This document shows positions 18,098 through 27,051 of a stretch of 64,000 nucleotides of DNA, piece after piece. This DNA comes from Rhizobium sp. C1 (lineage in GTDB: Bacteria > Pseudomonadota > Alphaproteobacteria > Rhizobiales > Rhizobiaceae). Each line of letters starts with the position of its first letter. Position 1 is the first letter of the stretch. Made by a program: the position numbers and the translations under genes. The notes under the pieces are model-generated. The model saw only the letters and a list, made by a program, of their open reading frames with translations, had not been told where the DNA came from and searched no databases. The stretch covers positions 248,001 to 312,000 of the forward strand of contig NZ_JAJNCY010000004.1 of assembly GCF_021026335.1 (NCBI RefSeq), written 5' to 3'.

Positions 18098-18205
18098 CGT
18101 CTCTGGCCTGCCGCTCTCTCCCCGGCCCGGCCGGGGACAGGATACCTGATGCCAATCAGGTTCCCCCCTCACCGGACGAGGAGAGAAAAGAAAGAGAGCG
18201 AAGAC
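18098..18205 (+). promoter_or_regulatory. asd: Structured region between leader ORF and asd
   Basis: Two hairpins follow the leader ORF: CCCCGG (18120-18125) with CCGGGG (18131-18136), and ACCTGAT (18144-18150) with ATCAGGT (18155-18161). They are bracketed by CGCTCTCT (18112-18119) and its perfect complement AGAGAGCG (18193-18200), which contains the purine-rich ribosome site of asd. No T-run follows, so control of translation initiation is more likely than transcription termination. Confidence 0.55.
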
Positions 18206-19240
18206 ATGGGTTTCAAGATTGCAATCGCGGGCGCAACCGGCAACGTAGGCCGGGAAATGCTCAACATTCTGTCCGAACGCGGCTTTCCGGCCGATGAGGT
18301 CGTGGCGCTGGCGTCCAGCCGTTCCGTCGGCACGGAAGTCTCCTTTGGCGACAAGACGCTGAGGGTTTCCAATCTTGAGAATTATGATTTCTCCGACACC
18401 GATATCTGCCTGATGTCGGCCGGTGGCGATGTCTCCAAGCGCATGTCCCCCAAGATCGGCGCACAGGGATGCGTCGTCATCGACAACTCCTCGGCCTGGC
18501 GCTACGATTCCGAAGTTCCGCTGATCGTGCCGGAAGTGAACCCCGACGCCGTCGAGGGCTTCACCAAGAAGAACATCATTGCCAACCCGAACTGCTCGAC
18601 CGCCCAGCTCGTCGTGGCTCTGAAGCCGTTGCATGACTATGCCAAGATCAAGCGCGTCGTCGTCTCGACCTACCAATCGGTCTCCGGCGCCGGCAAGGAC
18701 GGCATGGACGAGCTCTTCAACCAGACCCGCGCCGTCTTCGTCGCCGATCCGATCGAGAACAAGAAGTTCACCAAGCGCATCGCCTTCAACGTCATCCCCC
18801 ACATCGACGTCTTCATGGAAGACGGCTACACGAAGGAAGAGTGGAAGGTTCTCGCCGAAACCAAGAAGATGCTCGACCCGAAGATCAAGGTGACGTGCAC
18901 GGCCGTGCGCGTCCCGGTCTTCATCGGCCATTCGGAATCGGTCAACATCGAGTTCGAAAACGAGATCACCGCCGATCAGGCCCGCGAAATCCTGCGCGAA
19001 GCGCCGGGCTGCCTCGTCATCGACAAGCATGAAAACGGCGGCTACATCACGCCGCTCGAATGCGCCGGCGAAGACGCGACCTATATCTCGCGCATCCGCG
19101 AAGACGCCACGGTTGAAAACGGCCTCAACCTGTGGGTCGTCTCCGACAACCTGCGCAAGGGTGCGGCCCTCAACGCCGTTCAGATTGCCGAGCTTCTTGT
19201 CAATCGCGGCCTGATCAAGGCCAAGAAGAAGGCTGCCTGA
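18206..19240 (+). CDS. asd: Aspartate-semialdehyde dehydrogenase
   Basis: Asd reduces aspartyl phosphate to aspartate semialdehyde, the branch point to lysine, diaminopimelate, threonine and methionine. The 344-residue protein has the NADP-binding GATGNVGREML motif, the catalytic cysteine in IANPNCSTAQLV and the VSGAGKDGMDEL segment. ATG 18206 is chosen over an upstream in-frame ATG at 18149, which lies within the structured leader. The AGAGAG before the ATG could be masked by pairing with 18112-18119. It is probably controlled by the leader ORF at 17981. Confidence 0.95.
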   Translation: MGFKIAIAGATGNVGREMLNILSERGFPADEVVALASSRSVGTEVSFGDKTLRVSNLENYDFSDTDICLMSAGGDVSKRMSPKIGAQGCVVIDNSSAWRYDSEVPLIVPEVNPDAVEGFTKKNIIANPNCSTAQLVVALKPLHDYAKIKRVVVSTYQSVSGAGKDGMDELFNQTRAVFVADPIENKKFTKRIAFNVIPHIDVFMEDGYTKEEWKVLAETKKMLDPKIKVTCTAVRVPVFIGHSESVNIEFENEITADQAREILREAPGCLVIDKHENGGYITPLECAGEDATYISRIREDATVENGLNLWVVSDNLRKGAALNAVQIAELLVNRGLIKAKKKAA

Positions 19241-19254
19241 TCGGCGCTCTTACT

Positions 19255-19287
19255 CTCCGCCCGGCCGCAACTGACGGCCGGGCGGAG
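19255..19287 (+). terminator. Strong 13-bp hairpin after asd
   Basis: Perfect arms at 19255-19267 and 19275-19287 with a 7-nt loop begin 14 bp after the asd stop. No T-run follows, so it may be a 3' stabiliser or a weak terminator. Confidence 0.6.
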
Positions 19288-19457
19288 CACGGTCACCGAA
19301 ATTTGATGACCGCCACCGACGGGTCAGGTTGCGAAAAGCCACCACTTTCGCTCAATGAAGGTGAAGCATTCTCCATGCGGACCTTGAGTCGGGTTAAACG
19401 ACAGGCATTGCGAATATCAAGGCGCGTCTGCGCCAATCTTCCAAACGGGGGCGTTGT

Positions 19458-20276
19458 ATGAAATTGACGAAATGGTTGGGCTTGTCTGCGGCGCTTGCTG
19501 TAGCGGCCACCTTTGCCAATCCGGCCTATGCGGCCAAGTGCGGCAATAACGGTGCCGGCTTCGAAGCCTGGGTGCAGGAGTTCAAGGCGGAAGCGGCGAA
19601 GAACGGTATCAAGCAATCGGTTCTCGACAACGTCTTCGACAATGTCCACTACAACGTTCCCACGATCCGCGCCGACCGCGGCCAGCACAGCTTCAAGCTG
19701 TCGCTCGATGCCTTCATGAAAAAGCGTGGAGCTGCCACTATCGTCTCGCGCGGTCGCAGCATGCTGAAATCCAATGCCGCCCTCTTCAACAGCATACAGC
19801 AGCGTTTCGGCGTTTCGCCCGGTCCGCTGATTGCCATCTGGGGTATGGAGACTGGCTTCGGCAGCTACATGGGCGACCAGAACACGCTTTCGGCCGTCTC
19901 GACGCTGGCCTATGACTGCCGCCGCCAGGACTATTTCACCGATCAGCTCTACGCGGCACTGAAGCTCGTGCAGGCCGGTACGCTCTCGGTCAATTCCACG
20001 GGCGCTGCGCATGGTGAAGTGGGCCAGACCCAGTTCCTGCCGAAAAACGTCCTGCTTTACGGCGTCGACGGCGATGGCGACGGCCGTATCAACCTCGCCA
20101 CATCCAAGGCCGACGCGCTTGCCTCGACCGCGAACTTCCTCAAGGGCCATGGCTGGCGCCCCGGCGCAGGCTATCAGCCGGGCGAACCGAACTTTGCGGC
20201 CATCCAGGGCTGGAACGCCGCAACCGTCTACCAGCAGGCGATTGCCATCATGGGCAAGCAGATCGAAGGCAAGTAA
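19458..20276 (+). CDS. Lytic murein transglycosylase, MltB-like (SLT_2)
   Basis: The 272-residue exported protein has a signal peptide (1-25, AYAA cleavage region) and an MltB-type catalytic domain: IWGMETGFGSYMG carries the catalytic glutamate and VGQTQFLPKN is the family's second hallmark. Such enzymes cleave peptidoglycan with formation of anhydro-muropeptides. It is shorter than many rhizobial paralogues because it has no C-terminal peptidoglycan-binding domain. The signal peptide lacks a lipobox, so it should be soluble in the periplasm. ATG 19458 follows a GGGGGCG ribosome site. Confidence 0.9.
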   Translation: MKLTKWLGLSAALAVAATFANPAYAAKCGNNGAGFEAWVQEFKAEAAKNGIKQSVLDNVFDNVHYNVPTIRADRGQHSFKLSLDAFMKKRGAATIVSRGRSMLKSNAALFNSIQQRFGVSPGPLIAIWGMETGFGSYMGDQNTLSAVSTLAYDCRRQDYFTDQLYAALKLVQAGTLSVNSTGAAHGEVGQTQFLPKNVLLYGVDGDGDGRINLATSKADALASTANFLKGHGWRPGAGYQPGEPNFAAIQGWNAATVYQQAIAIMGKQIEGK

Positions 20277-20312
20277 AGGGGCGTCTCTGTTCTCCGCATG
20301 AAGCCCCAATGT

Positions 20313-20347
20313 AAAAAGCCCGGCGAAGATGCTTCGCCGGGCTTTTT
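20313..20347. terminator. Bidirectional terminator
   Basis: A perfect 11-bp stem (20318-20328 with 20332-20342) is flanked by five A and five T. It serves the transglycosylase gene on the plus strand and carbonic anhydrase on the minus strand. Confidence 0.93.
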
Positions 20348-20373
20348 CAATGCAGGCTATATATCGCTGGCGA

Positions 20374-21015
20374 TCAAAGCTCGGGACGAACGAAATCGCC
20401 GCTCACGGGATCCATGATCCAGAGTTCGCCGGTCGAGATATCGAACCAGGCGCCGTGAAGACGCATCTTGCCGGCATCCTCGAGGATCTTCACACACGGG
20501 AAGGATCGCAGATTTTGCAGCGAGTTGCGAATCGAAACGCGCTCCAGCGCACGCTGACGCTCCGCGGCCGTCAGGATGCCAGCCTTGCGGATCTGTTCTG
20601 CCGGCCCGTCAAGGAGCCCCATCCATTTGCCAATGAAATCGCCGGGCGAGAGCGGCTCGGCAGAGGGCGACAGCGCCGCACCGATACCGCCGCAGCGACC
20701 GTGACCCATAACGATGATATCGCGAACCTTCAGCGACTGGACGGCAAATTCCAGCGCCGCCGAGGTGGAGTGATAATTCCCGTCCGGCTCATAGGGCGGA
20801 ACGAGATTGGCGACGTTGCGCACCACAAAGAGTTCACCCGGGCCGCAGTCGAAAATGGTCTCGGGCGCCGAACGCGAGTCGCAGCAGGCGACGATCATCG
20901 CCTTGGGCTTCTGCCCCTCCTTGGCCAGACGCTGATATCGCTCGCTCTCATCGGCATAGCGGCCGCTCATGAAATTGCGATAGCCGTTGAGAAGTTCGTC
21001 AGGAAACTGAGCCAT
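20374..21015 (-). CDS. Beta-class carbonic anhydrase
   Basis: The enzyme interconverts CO2 and bicarbonate. The 213-residue protein has the zinc ligands in ACCDSRSAPE (Cys, with the Asp-Arg dyad) and GHGRCGG (His and Cys). VVRNVANLVPPYEPDG is the usual intermediate motif. Supply of bicarbonate to carboxylases such as the pyruvate carboxylase at 51564 is plausible but not shown. The gene ends at a bidirectional terminator and lies 59 bp downstream of pdxY on the same strand. Confidence 0.94.
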   Translation of the reverse strand: MAQFPDELLNGYRNFMSGRYADESERYQRLAKEGQKPKAMIVACCDSRSAPETIFDCGPGELFVVRNVANLVPPYEPDGNYHSTSAALEFAVQSLKVRDIIVMGHGRCGGIGAALSPSAEPLSPGDFIGKWMGLLDGPAEQIRKAGILTAAERQRALERVSIRNSLQNLRSFPCVKILEDAGKMRLHGAWFDISTGELWIMDPVSGDFVRPEL

Positions 21016-21074
21016 GATACCCCACTTGTGCTGGACAAAAACTGAAGAGTATTAGCACCCGCAGCAAACGCCGA

Positions 21075-21989
21075 TCAACCCGCCTGCTCTTTATCAAGAG
21101 GCACGGGTAAGACCGCACGTTTGCGAGCCGATACGGAGCTGACAAGGCTGCGGATTGCGACACTGGCCATCGGCGTTTTCAGGGCCGCGGCTTCGGTCTG
21201 CAGCAGAAGTTCATCAGACCCGGCCCGGATGGAGCGCGCGGCGATTTCAAAGACGCTGGAGGACGAGAGCCGAAGCGCCTCTTCCGCCGGAAGGCCGCCC
21301 AGCACATGCGATAGAAAAAGTGCGGAAAACAGATCGCCAAGACCGTTAGGCGCGCGCTCCAGCGCCTGATGCTCGGCCAGAACCTGCCGGCCGGCCTCGA
21401 TCAGGAGATTGGCGATCGCGCCCCGCATCATCGCATGCGCCGAGGTGACAACCACCCTGGTAACGCCGGTTCTGGCCGCTGCGGCGGCAATAGCCACATT
21501 GTCATCCACCGGCGCGCCGGCAAGCCAGCCGAGCTCGAACCGGTTGGGGGTCGCCAGATCGGCAAGCGGCAAAAGCGCGTCCCGAATGGCAACGGCAACG
21601 GCCTCGGCCACATATAGCCCGCCCGCATCGCCAATGACGGGATCGCAGAGATAGAGGAAATCGGGGTCGCTTTGCTTGAAGCTGGCGATGAGATCCGCCG
21701 CCGCATGCACTTGCCCGGCATCGGCGAAATAGCCGGTCATGGCGGCGCGAACCTCGCCGCGCCATTTTGCCCCCTTAAGATCTGACAAAGCACCTGCAAA
21801 AGCCTCCGTCTCGACAGCAATCCGTGTCGAGCGGCCGTGGCCGGGATGCCACGGCAGGATGACGGTCGGCACCGACCAGACGGAATGCCCCCGCGTTTCC
21901 AGTGCAAAGACGGCGGCGCGGTTGCCGACGGCCCCGCGCATGACATGGCTCGAAATCGACAGGATGCTCTTCTGCTGGTCCAAACGCAT
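21075..21989 (-). CDS. pdxY: Pyridoxal kinase
   Basis: PdxY phosphorylates pyridoxal to pyridoxal 5'-phosphate in the salvage route. The 304-residue ribokinase-fold protein has SISSHVMRGAVGNRAAVFALE at the start, typical of PdxY/PdxK, the DPVIGDAGGLYV segment and the catalytic GLGDLFSALFLSH motif. ATG 21989 matches the family start. Its ribosome site GGAG is unusually close (2 bases), so initiation may be weak. It may be co-transcribed with carbonic anhydrase. Confidence 0.9.
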   Translation of the reverse strand: MRLDQQKSILSISSHVMRGAVGNRAAVFALETRGHSVWSVPTVILPWHPGHGRSTRIAVETEAFAGALSDLKGAKWRGEVRAAMTGYFADAGQVHAAADLIASFKQSDPDFLYLCDPVIGDAGGLYVAEAVAVAIRDALLPLADLATPNRFELGWLAGAPVDDNVAIAAAAARTGVTRVVVTSAHAMMRGAIANLLIEAGRQVLAEHQALERAPNGLGDLFSALFLSHVLGGLPAEEALRLSSSSVFEIAARSIRAGSDELLLQTEAAALKTPMASVAIRSLVSSVSARKRAVLPVPLDKEQAG

Positions 21990-22192
21990 AACTCCGCTTC
22001 GAGCTTTCGTGATCGCCCGCCTGCCGTCGCATGTCAACGTTTCCGCTTTATTGCACTTTGCGCAAAAAACGGCGCCACCGATGCGAAAATGCTGAATACG
22101 GCTTCGAATTCGTCAAAAATGTCATGAAATTCGCGTAAAAATCGCTGGAAAATTACAAAATGGCCCTATTTTCACATTCGGCTCAAAAAAAT

Positions 22193-22209
22193 CAATATTT
22201 CTGATATTG
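22193..22209. promoter_or_regulatory. 17-bp inverted repeat upstream of NAD-GDH
   Basis: CAATAT (22193-22198) and ATATTG (22204-22209) form a perfect dyad around a 5-bp centre, 30 bp before the ATG, in a notably A/T-rich leader. It may be an operator; no regulator can be named. Confidence 0.45.
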
Positions 22210-22238
22210 TTCCGCGCAAATCACCGGGAGGACGTTTC

Positions 22239-25200
22239 ATGGCAGGCCGCAGCAACCCAAAACGCGACAAGGTTCTGGAGGCGGCCCGGCAAGCTGCCAA
22301 GTCGTCCGGCAAGCCGACAATCGATCCCATTCTCCTCTATGGTCGCGCCAGCGCGGACGATATCGAGGCTTACAATGCCGAAATGCTCGCGGCGGGCAGC
22401 GCCCATGCGGCGGCCGAAATCGCCGCTTGGTACGGCAAAGATGCGCGGGTCACGGTTGCCCAGATCGACGCTATAACGCCGGATGGCACTGCCTGCTCGG
22501 TGCTATCGGTCACCGACCGCAACATGCCTTTCCTTTTCGATTCCGTCATGGGCGAGCTGACCAGCACCCACCGCGACATTTACATGGTCGTTCATCCGAT
22601 CCTGATCCTCGAGGAAGAAAAGAAGCCGCGACTGCATGTGAGCGACGATGGCAGCGCGCCTGAGAGCCGCGTCAGCCACATACAGATCCATTTCGCGCGC
22701 GTGACGCCTGAAACGGCCAAGGATCTGATCAAGCGGATCGAAACCGTTCTGGAGCAGGTTCACCTGTCCGTCCGCGACTGGGGCAAGATGGTCGCGACCC
22801 TCAATCAGACGGTAGAAGGCATTCGCGCGCAGGACGCGCGCCGCCGCGAAAAGGAAGAATCGCTCGCCTTCCTCGACTGGCTGCGCGCCGATAACTTCAC
22901 CTTCCTCGGCATGCGCGAATATACCTATTCCGGCAAGGGTGCGGATGCGACCGTCGAGCGCGGCAAGGGTGCGGGGCTCGGCATTCTCTCCGACCCGGAG
23001 GTGCGCGTTCTGCGTCTTGGCAAGGACGCCGTGACGACGACCCCGGAAATCATCGAATTTCTCGAAGGCCCGGACTATCTCATCGTCACCAAGGCGAATG
23101 TAAAATCGGTCATCCACCGCCGCGCCTATATGGATTACGTCGGCATCAAGCGCTTCGACAAGCATGGCAACGTCATCGGCGAGCTGCGCATCGTCGGGCT
23201 CTTTACCTCCACCGCCTATACGCAGGGCGCCTCGCAGATCCCGCTTCTGCGCTCCAAGGTCGAGAAGGTCGTGCGCCATTTCGGCTATGCGCCGGACAGC
23301 CATTCCGGCAAGACGCTGATGAATGTGCTGGAATCCTATCCGCGCGACGATCTCTTCCAGATCGACAGTACCCTGCTCGCGAGCTTCTGCGAGCAGATCA
23401 TGGATCTCTCCGACCGGCCGCGGGTGCGGGTGCTCGCGCGTATCGACCATTTCGACCGCTTCGTCTCGCTCCTCGTCTACGTCCCGCGCGAGCAATATGA
23501 TTCCGACGTGCGCGAGAAAATCGGCAACTATCTCAAGACCGTCTATGACGGCCGCGTTTCGGCCTATTATCCCGCCTTCCCGGAAGGTGGCGTTGCCCGC
23601 GTCCATTTCATCATCGGTCGCTCCGGCGGCAAGACGCCGCGCATCTCGCAGGCAGAACTCGAGCGGGAAGTCCGCAACATCGCGACCTCCTGGGAGGAGC
23701 GCTTCAGCGCGCTTGCCGGTAGCCACGATTGCGCCCTTGCGACCGGTCCGGATTTCCAGGCTGCCTTCGACCCGAAGGAGGCCTTTGCCGATCTTGCGAA
23801 GATCAAGCAGGCCGTCACCCACGACGTGTCGGTGGAGTTCTACCGCGCCGGAGGCGAAGCCTCGGAGGTCAGCCTCAAGATCTTCCATGCCGGCGAGCCG
23901 CTTTCGCTGTCCCGTCGCGTGCCGCTTCTGGAAAATCTCGGGTTTCAGGTGATTGCCGAAAGCACCTACGAATTCATGCTGCGCAATGGCGCGGAAACCT
24001 CGCCGGTTGTCCTGCATGACATGGAACTGGCGCATGCCAATGGCCGCGCGATTGATCTCAAGGCTGAACGCAAGCCGCTGGAAGACGCGCTTCTCGCCGC
24101 CTTCAGCGGCGCCATCGATAATGACAGCTTCAACCGGCTCGTCCTGACGAGTGGCCTGACGGCGCGCGAAGTCACGGTGATGCGCGCCTATGCGCGTTAT
24201 CTCCGCCAGACACGGATTGCCTATTCGCAGGGCTATATCGCCGATACGCTCGTCCGTTATCCGGAAATTGCCGCAAAGCTCTTCGCGCTCTTCGTGACGC
24301 GGCTCGACCCGGCAGGCTCCAACAAGCAGCGTGGCAAGCGCGAGGACGAGATCGTCGCCGATATCGAGGAACGGCTTTCCTCCGTTCCCAGCCTCGACGA
24401 CGACCGGATTCTGCGTCGCTACATGAACGTGATCCGCGCAACACTGCGCACCAATTATTTCCAGAAGGGGCCGTTCGGCCTGCCGCGCGCCACGCTCGCC
24501 TTCAAGCTCAACCCGCACGAGATTGAAGGCCTGCCCGAACCCAAACCCTTCCGCGAGATCTTCGTCTATGGCGCGGAGGTCGAGGGCATTCATCTCCGCT
24601 TCGGCAAGGTCGCCCGCGGCGGCATCCGCTGGTCCGACCGCGCCGAAGACTACCGCACCGAAGTTCTGGGCCTCGTGAAGGCACAGCAGGTCAAGAATGC
24701 CGTCATCGTGCCGGTGGGCGCCAAGGGCGGCTTCTATCCGAAACGACTGCCGGCAGGCGGCAGCCGCGATGCCATCTTCGCCGCCGGCACGGAAGCCTAC
24801 AAGACCTATATCCGCACGCTGCTTTCCGTCACCGACAACCTGCAAGGCGCCGATATCGTGCCGCCGGAAAAGACCGTCCGCCATGACGGCGACGATCCGT
24901 ATTTCGTCGTCGCCGCAGACAAGGGCACGGCGACCTTCTCCGACACCGCCAACGGTCTTGCGCAGGAGGCCGGCTTCTGGCTCGACGACGCTTTCGCGTC
25001 GGGCGGCTCGGCCGGTTACGACCACAAGAAGATGGGCATCACCGCGCGCGGCGCCTGGGAAACCGTCAAGCGGCACTTCCGCGAGATGGATATCGACATC
25101 CAGTCGACCCCTTTCACCGTCGCCGGCGTCGGCGACATGTCGGGCGACGTCTTCGGCAACGGCATGCTGCTCTCGCGCAAGATCCGTCTCGTCGCCGTGT

Positions 25201-27011
25201 TCGACCATCGCGACATCTTCATCGATCCCGATCCGGACATGGCAGCCTCATTTGCCGAACGCCAGCGGCTCTTCAACCTGCCCCGTTCGAGCTGGCAGGA
25301 CTATGACCGCTCGAAGATTTCCAAGGGCGGCATGATCGTCTCACGCAACGAGAAATCGGTCAGCCTGACGGCGGAAGCGGCCAGGGTCATCGGCCTGCCC
25401 AAAGGACCCGCGACCCCGTACGAGATCATGACCGCGATCCTCAAGGCCGAAGTCGATCTTCTGTGGTTCGGCGGCATCGGCACCTATATCCGGGCCGCAT
25501 CGGAAACGGATGCCGATGTCGGCGACCGCGCCAACGATCCGATCCGCGTCGCCGCCGCAGAAGTGCGCGCCAAGGTGATCGGCGAAGGCGCCAATCTCGG
25601 CGTCACGCAGAAGGGCCGTATCGCCTTCGGGCTCAAGGGCGGACGCTGCAACTCGGACGCAATCGACAATTCGGCCGGCGTCAACACCTCCGACGTCGAA
25701 GTCAATATCAAGATCGCGCTCGCCAGCGCCATGCACGACGAGCGCCTGACGCGACCCAAGCGCGACAAGCTGCTCGCTTCGATGACGGATGAAGTCGCCG
25801 AACTGGTCCTGCGCAACAACTATCTGCAATCGCTGGCCATTTCACTGACTGGCCGGCGTGGCCTTGGCAATGGCCGCGAACTCGGTCGCTTCATGAACCG
25901 GTTGGAAGCCGACGGCAGGCTTGACCGCAAGGTGGAAAACCTCCCCGACGAACAGACGATGACGGAACGCTATGCCTCCGGCCATCCGCTGACACGCGCG
26001 GAAATCGGCGTGTTGCTCTCCTATGCCAAGATCGTGCTCTTCGACGCTCTGGTGGCGAGCAACCTGCCCGACGACCCGTGGCTGGGCAGTCTGCTGTCGG
26101 ATTATTTCCCGGCCGGCATGCGCAAGACCTATGCCGATGACATTGCCAAGCACCGCCTTCGCCGCGAGATCATCGCCACGGTACTCGCCAACCATGTGAT
26201 CAACCGCGGCGGCCCCGCCTTCATCACGACGCTCACGGATGCGACGGGGGCAAGCCCGGCGGAGATCGTCAAGGCGGCCATCATCGTGCGCGACGGTTTC
26301 GGCTTGCCGGCGATCTGGCGCGAGATCGACGCACTCGACACGATCATTCCCGGCAATCGCCAGAACGAACTCTATGCGCTGACGGAAGAAGTCTACCGCG
26401 CGGCAACGCGCCTCGTACTGAAGGCCGGCATGATCTCCGGTTCGCTGGAGGAGGCTGCAAGCCGCTTGCAGAAGACGATGAAGGCGCTGAAGGGAAAGGC
26501 CCTGGCGCTTCTTTCGCCCGCCGCCCGCCGCGATGCGGAAGACAGCAAGGCGCGGCTGATGGAGATCGGCGTTCCGGAACAGCTGGCCGGCGACCTGACC
26601 GGCCTGAGAGCCCTCGTTCTCGTGCCGGAGATCGCTCTGGTGGCCGAAGCCTCTGGCGACAGCCTCGACAGGGCCGCCGACACCTTTACCGGTGTCACCG
26701 AGACGCTTCGCATCGGTCGTCTTCTCTCACCGGCAAACCCGGTCACTACGGCCGATATGTATGAGGAACAGGCACTTGCCCGCAGCCTCGACGACATTTC
26801 GGCAGCACGCCGGGCCATTACCGTGCAGGTTCTGACCGATGGCAAGAGTGGCAAGGCACCGCTCAATCAATGGCTCATGACGCATGAGGCGACGCTTGCC
26901 CGCATCACCGGGCAGCTTTCGGCCATCACCGAAAGCGGCGACCTGACGCTGGCCCGTTATGTGCTTGCGGCAAGCCTCCTCAACGACCTTGCGGTCGGCA
27001 AGGCGGCATGA
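22239..27011 (+). CDS. NAD-specific glutamate dehydrogenase, large (about 180 kDa) type
   Basis: This 1590-residue protein matches the L_180 class of NAD-dependent glutamate dehydrogenases, which deaminate glutamate to 2-oxoglutarate and ammonium in catabolism. A long N-terminal regulatory region (about 1-700, with ACT-like parts) precedes the catalytic core, where GGIRWSDRAEDYRTEVLGLV and KNAVIVPVGAKGGF hold the substrate-binding lysines and GVGDMSGDVFGNGML the NAD fold. A C-terminal helical extension completes the usual length. ATG 22239 follows GGGAGGACG. Together with GlnK-AmtB and GabTD it makes this window rich in nitrogen functions. Confidence 0.95.
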   Translation: MAGRSNPKRDKVLEAARQAAKSSGKPTIDPILLYGRASADDIEAYNAEMLAAGSAHAAAEIAAWYGKDARVTVAQIDAITPDGTACSVLSVTDRNMPFLFDSVMGELTSTHRDIYMVVHPILILEEEKKPRLHVSDDGSAPESRVSHIQIHFARVTPETAKDLIKRIETVLEQVHLSVRDWGKMVATLNQTVEGIRAQDARRREKEESLAFLDWLRADNFTFLGMREYTYSGKGADATVERGKGAGLGILSDPEVRVLRLGKDAVTTTPEIIEFLEGPDYLIVTKANVKSVIHRRAYMDYVGIKRFDKHGNVIGELRIVGLFTSTAYTQGASQIPLLRSKVEKVVRHFGYAPDSHSGKTLMNVLESYPRDDLFQIDSTLLASFCEQIMDLSDRPRVRVLARIDHFDRFVSLLVYVPREQYDSDVREKIGNYLKTVYDGRVSAYYPAFPEGGVARVHFIIGRSGGKTPRISQAELEREVRNIATSWEERFSALAGSHDCALATGPDFQAAFDPKEAFADLAKIKQAVTHDVSVEFYRAGGEASEVSLKIFHAGEPLSLSRRVPLLENLGFQVIAESTYEFMLRNGAETSPVVLHDMELAHANGRAIDLKAERKPLEDALLAAFSGAIDNDSFNRLVLTSGLTAREVTVMRAYARYLRQTRIAYSQGYIADTLVRYPEIAAKLFALFVTRLDPAGSNKQRGKREDEIVADIEERLSSVPSLDDDRILRRYMNVIRATLRTNYFQKGPFGLPRATLAFKLNPHEIEGLPEPKPFREIFVYGAEVEGIHLRFGKVARGGIRWSDRAEDYRTEVLGLVKAQQVKNAVIVPVGAKGGFYPKRLPAGGSRDAIFAAGTEAYKTYIRTLLSVTDNLQGADIVPPEKTVRHDGDDPYFVVAADKGTATFSDTANGLAQEAGFWLDDAFASGGSAGYDHKKMGITARGAWETVKRHFREMDIDIQSTPFTVAGVGDMSGDVFGNGMLLSRKIRLVAVFDHRDIFIDPDPDMAASFAERQRLFNLPRSSWQDYDRSKISKGGMIVSRNEKSVSLTAEAARVIGLPKGPATPYEIMTAILKAEVDLLWFGGIGTYIRAASETDADVGDRANDPIRVAAAEVRAKVIGEGANLGVTQKGRIAFGLKGGRCNSDAIDNSAGVNTSDVEVNIKIALASAMHDERLTRPKRDKLLASMTDEVAELVLRNNYLQSLAISLTGRRGLGNGRELGRFMNRLEADGRLDRKVENLPDEQTMTERYASGHPLTRAEIGVLLSYAKIVLFDALVASNLPDDPWLGSLLSDYFPAGMRKTYADDIAKHRLRREIIATVLANHVINRGGPAFITTLTDATGASPAEIVKAAIIVRDGFGLPAIWREIDALDTIIPGNRQNELYALTEEVYRAATRLVLKAGMISGSLEEAASRLQKTMKALKGKALALLSPAARRDAEDSKARLMEIGVPEQLAGDLTGLRALVLVPEIALVAEASGDSLDRAADTFTGVTETLRIGRLLSPANPVTTADMYEEQALARSLDDISAARRAITVQVLTDGKSGKAPLNQWLMTHEATLARITGQLSAITESGDLTLARYVLAASLLNDLAVGKAA

Positions 27012-27051
27012 CACAGTCCCCGCAAACTCCAGAGGGGAATGCGGGGAAAAG

